A stretch of 11,659 bases of DNA from an uncultured Geobacter sp. (GTDB lineage Bacteria; Desulfobacterota; Desulfuromonadia; Geobacterales; Geobacteraceae): the NCBI GenBank assembly GCA_937886325.1, contig CALABV010000240.1:1-11659 (forward strand), written 5' to 3'. Below the pieces are notes generated by a model. The model saw only the letters and a list, made by a program, of their open reading frames with translations, searched no databases and was not told the origin of the DNA. Positions 1 to 5,060 of this stretch are shown here, one piece after another. Position numbers and translations under genes: made by a program. Numbering within the stretch: the stretch's first letter is position 1; each line of letters opens with the position of its first letter.

Positions 1-48
1 GGCGAGATAGGCGTCCACGATCTTCTTCTGCGTTTCTGCCGACGGCAT
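1..48 (-). CDS. Probable N-terminus of an unidentified gene, cut by the window edge
   Basis: A minus-strand reading frame starts with ATG at 48 and runs off the left edge after 16 codons (MPSAETQKKIVDAYLA). Its codons end in G or C in 13 of 16 cases, like the confident genes of this window, and the peptide looks like a natural helical N-terminus. The ribosome binding site is poor: only GCGAAG lies directly upstream, and AGAGGT is too far away. The frame stays open further upstream, so the true start is uncertain. The fragment is too short to identify a family. It would be divergent from the cyclophilin gene at 245. Confidence 0.35.
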   Translation of the reverse strand, partial: MPSAETQKKIVDAYLA

Positions 49-74
49 CTTCGCTGGCTGATACCTCTGCGTAC

Positions 75-140
75 ATGAAGGAATATCTCGGCATGCTGTA
101 CTACAGGCTGGCTTCTACGGTCGGCAAAGACCCCCAATAG
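75..140 (+). other. Orphan coding-like tail, possible gene remnant
   Basis: The plus-strand frame ending at TAG 138-140 reads MKEYLGMLYYRLASTVGKDPQ. From codon 75 onward about three quarters of its codons end in G or C, and the peptide looks like a real C-terminus. Upstream of 75 the same frame turns serine- and arginine-rich with poor codon usage, and it lies opposite the better-looking minus-strand start at 48. This may therefore be the leftover 3' end of a decayed gene, or chance. I do not recognise the family. Confidence 0.2.
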
Positions 141-183
141 GATTCGTGACGTTTTCGTTGCTCCGTTTCACACCTGCCGAAGG

Positions 184-213
184 TTGACCGGCGCGGCATC
201 CATGCAGTATAAG
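184..213 (+). promoter_or_regulatory. Sigma70-type promoter for the cyclophilin gene
   Basis: TTGACC (184-189) and TATAAG (208-213) are separated by 18 bases, both close to consensus. Transcription would start near 220. The short leader would carry the AAAGGAG ribosome binding site that precedes ATG 245. Confidence 0.6.
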
Positions 214-244
214 AAGGGCACACCACACCGCAAAGGAGAATCAC

Positions 245-820
245 ATGTTTCGAAGAAGCCTTACCGCCTTGACTATCTTACTGACCCTCGGCCTGTTCGC
301 GCTTACCGCGGGAGCAGCGACGAAAAACCCGACGGTGCTCATGGAGACATCACAGGGGAACGTCACGATTGAGCTGTTTCAGAAAGATGCGCCTATTACC
401 GTGAAAAATTTTCTCTCGTACGTGAAGGACGGCTTTTACAGCGACACGGTCTTCCACCGGGTCATTCCCGGGTTCATGATCCAGGGAGGCGGTTTCACCT
501 CCGGGATGAAGGAGAAGACAACCAAGGCGCCCATCAGGAACGAGGCCGCAAACGGCCTGAAAAACGATCGGGGGACGGTTGCCATGGCGCGCACCGCCAA
601 TCCGGACAGCGCCTCGGCCCAGTTCTTCATCAACGTGGTGGACAATCAGGGCCTGAACCGTCCCATGCCGGACGGTCACGGGTACGCGGTCTTCGGCAAG
701 GTGGTAAAGGGGATGGATGTGGTTGACAAGATAGCGGCGGTCAAGACCGGCACAAAGGGGCCTTTCCAGGACGTTCCGCTGAAGCCGGTGGTGATCAAGT
801 CGGTGAAAGTGGTGAAGTGA
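245..820 (+). CDS. ppiA: Exported cyclophilin-type peptidyl-prolyl cis-trans isomerase
   Basis: This 191-residue protein interconverts cis and trans peptide bonds before proline and probably assists folding of exported proteins in the periplasm. Residues 1-24 form a signal peptide: basic MFRR, a hydrophobic core, then TAGA/A as a likely signal peptidase I site. The cyclophilin domain fills about 28-190. Its hallmarks are FHRVIPGFMIQGGGF (70-84), with the catalytic-type Arg72 and Gln80; VAMARTANPDSASAQFFIN (112-130); and GYAVFGKVVKGMDVVDKI near 147-163. The position of human Trp121 is Leu (QGLN), as is common in bacterial members. The start is well supported by AAAGGAG seven bases upstream and by the promoter at 184-213. 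The gene is monocistronic or reads on into the toxin-antitoxin pair 103 bases downstream. The symbol follows the E. coli periplasmic paralogue; family assignment is firm, orthology less so. Confidence 0.93.
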   Translation: MFRRSLTALTILLTLGLFALTAGAATKNPTVLMETSQGNVTIELFQKDAPITVKNFLSYVKDGFYSDTVFHRVIPGFMIQGGGFTSGMKEKTTKAPIRNEAANGLKNDRGTVAMARTANPDSASAQFFINVVDNQGLNRPMPDGHGYAVFGKVVKGMDVVDKIAAVKTGTKGPFQDVPLKPVVIKSVKVVK

Positions 821-870
821 CAGCGGTCGTGCTCTGCCGTAGCGGCTTCAGCCGAGCAGGAGAATGGAAA

Positions 871-898
871 TGGATTACCGCTGAAATTGTGCTATAGT
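871..898 (+). promoter_or_regulatory. Extended -10 promoter of the mntA-hepT pair
   Basis: TATAGT at 893-898 is preceded by TG one base upstream (TGCTATAGT), an extended -10 element. The -35 candidate TGGATT (871-876) is weak, which is typical of extended -10 promoters. The start would lie near 905, leaving about 19 bases of leader with AAGAGGAA before ATG 924. This gives the toxin-antitoxin pair its own transcription start, separate from ppiA. Confidence 0.5.
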
Positions 899-923
899 TC
901 CGGCGTGACAAGAGGAACCCGGT

Positions 924-1349
924 ATGATCAAGTTTGAAAAAGTCCCGGCAGACATATCCCGACGATTCCCCCTGATCATCCAGTCGCTCCGGGACGACCC
1001 CCGGGTCCTTTTCGCCTATCACTTCGGCGGATTGGCCGAGGGTGAACAGAAGCCCTTGTCCGATGTGGATCTTGCAGTCTTCCTTGTCGGCGCCGAGGGT
1101 CTTGCCGAGGTGAAGCTTGATCTCTTCGAAAGGCTCTCCGAGCTGCTGGGCACGGCTGAGATCGACCTGGTACTTCTCAATACCGCACCGGTAAGCCTCG
1201 CCGGCAGGATACTGCGAAATAAGAGGGTCATCGTGGACAAGGAGCCATTTCGCAGACACCGGTACGAGTCGGTTACCTTGAGAGAATTCTTCGATTTCAG
1301 CAAAAAAGAGGAAACCTATTTTTCCGTGAGGTACGGCATTGGTGGATAA
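924..1349 (+). CDS. mntA: MntA-type nucleotidyltransferase antitoxin
   Basis: This 141-residue protein has the minimal nucleotidyltransferase (pol-beta fold) architecture of MNT-domain antitoxins. In characterised MntA/HepT systems the antitoxin transfers AMP from ATP onto a tyrosine of the HEPN toxin and inactivates it. Visible here are the GG-X10-DVD motif (Gly35, Gly36, Asp47, Asp49, within SDVDLAVFL) and a third acidic residue at Asp81 in EIDLVLLNTAP, the expected metal-binding triad. The usual family signature is GS-X10-DXD; this protein has Gly36 in place of the serine that contacts the nucleotide phosphates, so activity or substrate use may differ. The C-terminal region (about 100-135) matches the usual MNT tail. 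The gene starts after AAGAGGAA and overlaps the next gene by 8-11 bases, the normal arrangement for co-translated partners. Family assignment is strong; catalytic competence is inferred. Confidence 0.85.
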   Translation: MIKFEKVPADISRRFPLIIQSLRDDPRVLFAYHFGGLAEGEQKPLSDVDLAVFLVGAEGLAEVKLDLFERLSELLGTAEIDLVLLNTAPVSLAGRILRNKRVIVDKEPFRRHRYESVTLREFFDFSKKEETYFSVRYGIGG

Positions 1350-1767
1350 AACCCTGATCATGAGGAAACTGGCGGAACTCGACCTCTATCTTGTGCAGAT
1401 ACGTGAGTTCGAACCGGTTTCTCTGGAGGATTACCGAAAGGACTGGAAGACCCAGCGCATTGTAGAACGGACCCTGCAGATGATGATCGAAACCTGCGCC
1501 GATGTCGCCAACCACCTTGTCGCCGGCGGCACAATGCGGCCTCCGACCAGCTACGCCGATACTTTCCGGGTTCTGGCGGAAAACGGGGCAATTCCGGCGG
1601 AGCTTGCCGCGGTTATGGAGAAAATGGCAAAGTTCCGCAACATCGTTGTCCATCAGTATGAAACCGTCGACGCCGAGATAGTGATGCTGGTTCTTCGGAA
1701 ACATCTCGGCGATTTCGACAGGTTCAAAAACGCGGTCATCACCTTTCTGATGCGCACTGACCAATAG
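1342..1767 (+). CDS. hepT: HepT-like HEPN ribonuclease toxin (DUF86)
   Basis: This protein of about 141 residues belongs to the HepT/DUF86 branch of HEPN ribonucleases, helical RNA-cleaving toxins that act as dimers or larger assemblies. The diagnostic RX4HXY motif is RNIVVHQY: Arg99, His104 and Tyr106 counting from GTG 1342. Arg and His are the RNase residues, and the Tyr is the residue AMPylated by MntA in studied systems. The helical region ERTLQMMIETCADVANHLV also fits the family. No ATG is available at the N-terminus. GTG 1342 or TTG 1339 (one residue longer) both fit and both overlap the upstream mntA stop, so translation is probably coupled. The stop lies 4 bases from the rlmB stop on the other strand, leaving no room for a terminator. 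The active site looks intact, so I expect a functional toxin. Confidence 0.87.
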   Translation: MDKTLIMRKLAELDLYLVQIREFEPVSLEDYRKDWKTQRIVERTLQMMIETCADVANHLVAGGTMRPPTSYADTFRVLAENGAIPAELAAVMEKMAKFRNIVVHQYETVDAEIVMLVLRKHLGDFDRFKNAVITFLMRTDQ

Positions 1768-1771
1768 TTTT

Positions 1772-2515
1772 CTACTTCTTCTCCATCCTCTGCCGCACCA
1801 CCTCGAACAGCGCCACTCCCGCGGCCACCGAGGCGTTCAGGGAGCTGACCCCGCCACGCATGGGAATGGAAAAGAGCCCGTCGCACTTCTTCCTGACCAG
1901 GGGGCGGATGCCTTCCCCTTCGCTTCCTATCACCAGGGCAACCGGGCCGGTGAAGTCCTGCCGGAAGAGGACATCCGGAGCGCTGTCGGCAGCCCCGAAG
2001 ATCCAGAAGCCTTCCTTTTTCAACTCATCCAGGGTCTGTGCCACGTTCACCACCTGGGCCACCGGTACCGTTTCCACGGCCCCGGCCGATGACTTCTCAA
2101 CGGTCGGCGTGATGCGCGCGGCCCGATCCTTGGGAATAATCACACCGTGGGCGCCTGCGCAGGCCGCGCTGCGGATGATAGCCCCCAGGTTGTGGGGGTC
2201 CTGCACCCCGTCCAGCACCATCAGCAGTCCCTTTTCCCCGGAGGCCCGGCAGCGGTCGAGTATCTCGTCCAGTTCCGCATAGGAAAAACCCTCCACTCGG
2301 AGCGCAACACCCTGGTGGTGATCCGTGCCGCAGAGGCGGGAGATGTCCGCCTTGTCCCGGCTCCTGAGAGGCACACCTTTGTCTTTGGCCAGCTTCAGGA
2401 GCTTTTCCAGGCGTTTGTCCGCGCCGGTACCGGTCACGAAAAGCTCGAAGACCTTCCGTGTGCCGCGGAGGGCCTCGATGACTGGATTCAACCCGTAGAT
2501 GATCTCTTCTTTCAT
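1772..2515 (-). CDS. rlmB: 23S rRNA (guanosine-2'-O)-methyltransferase RlmB
   Basis: RlmB is a SpoU/TrmH-family (SPOUT) enzyme that methylates the ribose 2'-OH of G2251 in the 23S rRNA peptidyl-transferase region using S-adenosylmethionine. The protein has 247 residues, the usual length. Residues 1-75 form the substrate-binding N-terminal domain (YGLNPVIEAL at the start, HHQGVALRV near 66-74). The knotted catalytic domain shows motif 1, VLDGVQDPHNLGAIIRSA (100-117, with Asn109 and Arg115); motif 2, VIGSEGEGIR (195-204); and motif 3, IPMRGGVSSLNASVAAGVAL (217-236, with Asn227). The start ATG overlaps the pyrF stop as ATGA (2512-2515), so translation is probably coupled to pyrF. AAAGGAAA lies just upstream. 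It ends tail to tail with hepT. RlmB rather than TrmH is favoured by the N-terminal domain and motif 3 wording. Confidence 0.93.
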   Translation of the reverse strand: MKEEIIYGLNPVIEALRGTRKVFELFVTGTGADKRLEKLLKLAKDKGVPLRSRDKADISRLCGTDHHQGVALRVEGFSYAELDEILDRCRASGEKGLLMVLDGVQDPHNLGAIIRSAACAGAHGVIIPKDRAARITPTVEKSSAGAVETVPVAQVVNVAQTLDELKKEGFWIFGAADSAPDVLFRQDFTGPVALVIGSEGEGIRPLVRKKCDGLFSIPMRGGVSSLNASVAAGVALFEVVRQRMEKK

Positions 2516-3240
2516 GGTTTCCTTTCATCAACAATTTCGTCCACTATCGCCTCCACCGCCTGGAGCGGGTCCGGCGCGGCGCTGATGGGGCGTCCGATCA
2601 CCAGGTAGTCGGCCCCCGCCGCAACCGCATCGGCAGGGGTCATGACCCGTTTCTGGTCGTCGGCGGATGCAAATGATGGCCGGACTCCGGGGGTGACTAT
2701 CAGAAAGTCCTTCCCGCACGCCTCGCGGATCAGCGGCACCTCCCGCGGTGAAGCCACCACCCCGTCGATCCCCGCCTGTTTCGCCAGCGTCGCCAGGCGC
2801 ACCACCATTTCCTCCACCGGCCGATCGATCCCCACATCGTGGAGGGTCTCAGCCGTGGAAGAGGTCAGGATGGTCACCGCCAGCACCTTGGAACGCCCGC
2901 CTTCCGGGAACTCCTTGTTCAGTACCTCTACGGTTCGCGCCATCATGTCATACCCGCCCAGGGCATGGACATTGAACAGTTTCACCCTCAGCCGGGCCGC
3001 CTCGCGGGAGGCCATGGCCACCGTATTGGGGATGTCGTGATACTTCAAATCAAGGAACACCCCTGCGCCGAAGTTCTCTATCATGCGCACGATGTCCGGT
3101 CCGTAGGCGGTGAACAGCTGTTTCCCCACCTTGAACATCCCGACCCGGCCGGACAGGGTCGAGACCCAGTGCTTGGCCGTGTTGAAGGTGTCGAAGTCGA
3201 GGGCGAAGATGATTTTTGATCGTGCCTGGTCTCTGGTCAT
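2512..3240 (-). CDS. pyrF: Orotidine 5'-phosphate decarboxylase
   Basis: PyrF decarboxylates orotidine monophosphate to UMP, the last step of de novo pyrimidine synthesis, in the cytoplasm as a TIM-barrel dimer. The protein has 242 residues, normal for the bacterial class. Visible catalytic elements are FALDFD (Asp15), FKVGK (Lys37) and the signature DLKYHDIPNTV (64-74), holding the Asp-Lys-Asp array (Asp64, Lys66, Asp69). The phosphate-gripping loops are PGVRPS (184-189) and GRPI (216-219). GGAG lies five bases before ATG 3240. The gene follows trpE by 63 bases without a visible terminator and overlaps rlmB by 4 bases, so the three are likely one transcript. Nothing is broken or missing. Confidence 0.95.
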   Translation of the reverse strand: MTRDQARSKIIFALDFDTFNTAKHWVSTLSGRVGMFKVGKQLFTAYGPDIVRMIENFGAGVFLDLKYHDIPNTVAMASREAARLRVKLFNVHALGGYDMMARTVEVLNKEFPEGGRSKVLAVTILTSSTAETLHDVGIDRPVEEMVVRLATLAKQAGIDGVVASPREVPLIREACGKDFLIVTPGVRPSFASADDQKRVMTPADAVAAGADYLVIGRPISAAPDPLQAVEAIVDEIVDERKP

Positions 3241-3303
3241 GAATACTCCGCGTGCTTGGTCATAAGAAAACTGGGTACATGTTTCACCCGAATCATCCGG
3301 AAA

Positions 3304-4782
3304 TCAATCCAGCCCCTGTTCCACCAGCTCGATGGCTTTCACCACGGCCCGGGCCTTGTTGACGGTCTCCTGGTACTCGGTGGCCGGGTCGGAATCGGCC
3401 ACCAGACCGGCCCCTGCCTGGAGGTGGATCCTGCCGTCCTTGACCACCAGGGTGCGTATGGCGATGGCCATGTCCATGTTGCCGGAAAAGGAAAAGTAGC
3501 CAACGGCGCCGCCGTAGATCTCGCGCCGCACCGGCTCAAGCTCTTCAATGATCTCCATGGCCCTCACCTTGGGCGCGCCGGAAAGGGTGCCGGCCGGGAA
3601 GGTGGCCCGCAGCACGTCGAAGGCGTCGTGTCCCCCAGCCAACTCTCCCTGCACGTTGGAGACGATGTGCATGACGTGGGAATAGCGCTCCACCACCATC
3701 AATTCCGAAACGCGCACGGTTCCGGTGCGGCACACTCGACCCAGGTCGTTTCTGCCCAGGTCCACGAGCATGACGTGTTCGGCGCACTCCTTGGGGTCGG
3801 ACAGGAGTTCGTGCTCCAGGCGCTCGTCCTCGTCCCGCGTCCTGCCGCGGGGCCGCGTCCCGGCGATGGGGCGGAGTTCCACCTGTTTCCCTTCCTTGCG
3901 GACCATGACCTCGGGGGATGCTCCCACCACCAGGGTGTCGTCCAGGCGCAGGAAGAACATGTAGGGGGAGGGATTCAGGGTGCGAAGGACACGGTAGATA
4001 TCCAGTGGCTCCACGGTGAGATCCGCGGAGAAACGCTGGGAGAGGACCACCTGGATGACGTCGCCGGCCCTGACATACTCCTTGGCCTTTTCCACCGACT
4101 CTTCGAACACCGCGCGATCCACATTGGAGGAGAAAGTGATCTTCCCGTCGGACGGCGGAGTCACTGCCGGAGGCAGCGGTGTCCTCAGCTTGCCAACGAT
4201 GGTGTCGATCTTGGCTTTGGCCTCCGCGTAGGCGGTTTCGGGGGTCTTGCCGTTTTCCATGTGGGCATTGGATACCACCTTGATCTTCTGGCGGATGGTG
4301 TCGAAGATGAGAATGGTGTCGGTGATGACCATGTAGCTGTCCCAGGCATCCAGCACGGCGGGCTTGGTCAGGATGACCCGCTCGAAGTAGCGCACCATGT
4401 CGTAGCCGATATAGCCAACCGCGCCGCCGAAGAAGCGAGGCAGACCGTCCACCTCCACCGGCGTGAACCGTTTCATGTGGTCCCTGACCAGCCCCAGCGG
4501 GTCGTCCGTTTCCTCCCGTCGGGTCGAACCGTCCGCCGTGAGGATCTCGACGATGTTTCCCTTGGAGCGGATGATCTCCTCCGGGTTCGAGCCGAGGAAG
4601 CTGTATCGCGCCCACTTTTCCCCACCCTCGATACTTTCCAGGAGGAAGGAATAGCGGCCGTCGTCGATCTTGCGGAATGCGCTGACCGGCGTGTCCATGT
4701 CGGCCAGTATCTCGCGGTACACGGGTATCAGGTTCCCGCGGGAAGAGAGGGAACGGAAGGTTTCGAAATCGGGATAGTACAT
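3304..4782 (-). CDS. trpE: Anthranilate synthase component I
   Basis: TrpE converts chorismate plus ammonia or glutamine-derived ammonia to anthranilate, the first committed step of tryptophan synthesis; the glutamine amidotransferase subunit TrpG normally supplies ammonia. The 492-residue length is typical. The N-terminal domain carries the tryptophan-sensing elements PVSAFRKI (32-39) and LLES (47-50), so feedback inhibition by tryptophan is expected. NPSPYMF (270-276) fits the regulatory and catalytic interface. The chorismate-binding domain shows IAGTRPRG (306-313), EHVMLVDLGRND (335-346), PAGTLSGAPK (396-405) and GAGLVADSDP (457-466). The start follows CCGGAG in a leader of about 80 bases. 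No trpG or trpD is adjacent in this window, which is a departure from the common trpEGD order. TrpE is preferred over PabB because of its tryptophan-binding motifs and length. Confidence 0.95.
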   Translation of the reverse strand: MYYPDFETFRSLSSRGNLIPVYREILADMDTPVSAFRKIDDGRYSFLLESIEGGEKWARYSFLGSNPEEIIRSKGNIVEILTADGSTRREETDDPLGLVRDHMKRFTPVEVDGLPRFFGGAVGYIGYDMVRYFERVILTKPAVLDAWDSYMVITDTILIFDTIRQKIKVVSNAHMENGKTPETAYAEAKAKIDTIVGKLRTPLPPAVTPPSDGKITFSSNVDRAVFEESVEKAKEYVRAGDVIQVVLSQRFSADLTVEPLDIYRVLRTLNPSPYMFFLRLDDTLVVGASPEVMVRKEGKQVELRPIAGTRPRGRTRDEDERLEHELLSDPKECAEHVMLVDLGRNDLGRVCRTGTVRVSELMVVERYSHVMHIVSNVQGELAGGHDAFDVLRATFPAGTLSGAPKVRAMEIIEELEPVRREIYGGAVGYFSFSGNMDMAIAIRTLVVKDGRIHLQAGAGLVADSDPATEYQETVNKARAVVKAIELVEQGLD

Positions 4783-4869
4783 GGTGTCTCCGGGAGGGGT
4801 GAAAAGGTGTGCCGCCGGGCGGCCCGCATAAGGAAAAAAGCAGTATTACCGGGCTTTTTCAAGGAATTT

Positions 4870-4898
4870 ACCCTACCACAGGCTCGGAAATGTGTCAA
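4870..4898 (-). promoter_or_regulatory. Promoter of the trpE-pyrF-rlmB cluster
   Basis: On the minus strand a perfect TTGACA (4898-4893) is followed after 17 bases by TAGGGT (4875-4870), a weaker -10. Transcription would start near 4863 and leave an untranslated leader of about 80 bases before trpE. That leader contains a small GC hairpin (GCCGC-CCG-GCGGC) but no tandem Trp codons in a leader peptide and no T-run terminator, so classical attenuation is not evident. Confidence 0.5.
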
Positions 4899-4967
4899 CC
4901 CGCGGGAGTCAGCGCGAGGTACGAATCACGACGGATGAAGTTGTACGGAGCGAAAAATTTCTCCATT

Positions 4968-5002
4968 GGAACCTTGCAAAATTCCGCCCGAATGATTAGT
5001 TT
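4968..5002 (+). promoter_or_regulatory. Candidate htpG promoter with an imperfect palindrome
   Basis: TTGCAA (4974-4979) and TAGTTT (4997-5002) are 17 bases apart and could form a weak sigma70-type promoter for htpG. The -35 sits in the centre of an imperfect 18-base palindrome, GGAA-CC-TTGCAA-AA-TTCC (4968-4985), which could be an operator. I found no convincing RpoH-type promoter or CIRCE element, so heat-shock control is not shown by the sequence. Confidence 0.25.
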
Positions 5003-5042
5003 ACAGACTCCAGGAACGCACCACAGATTTTGAATGAATGAA

Positions 5043-5050
5043 AGAGGAGA
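5043..5050 (+). promoter_or_regulatory. Ribosome binding site that sets the htpG start
   Basis: AGAGGAGA lies about 11 bases before ATG 5061, which opens MSKTTKHFRTEV, the usual HtpG beginning. The in-frame ATG at 5034 lies upstream of this site, has no ribosome binding site of its own, and adds residues unlike the family. Confidence 0.6.
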
Positions 5051-5060
5051 CCCGCACCCT

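Noticed and set aside
184..372. Small plus-strand frame starting at TTG 184
   Set aside because: It overlaps ppiA in another frame, its start codon is the -35 element of the ppiA promoter, and its peptide is unlike any protein.
829..866. Possible terminator after ppiA (CGGC-ttca-GCCG with outer TGCT/AGCA)
   Set aside because: The core stem is only 4 base pairs, the outer pairs are broken by an asymmetric bulge, and no T-run follows.
4783..4870. Tryptophan attenuator or T-box in the trpE leader
   Set aside because: There is no leader peptide with adjacent Trp codons, no T-run terminator and no T-box sequence; only a small GC hairpin is present.
3256..4938. Open plus-strand frame of 560 codons opposite trpE
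   Set aside because: It mirrors trpE, which has every family motif. Its His/Gly/Val-rich translation has no recognisable domain; long antisense frames are expected in GC-rich genes.
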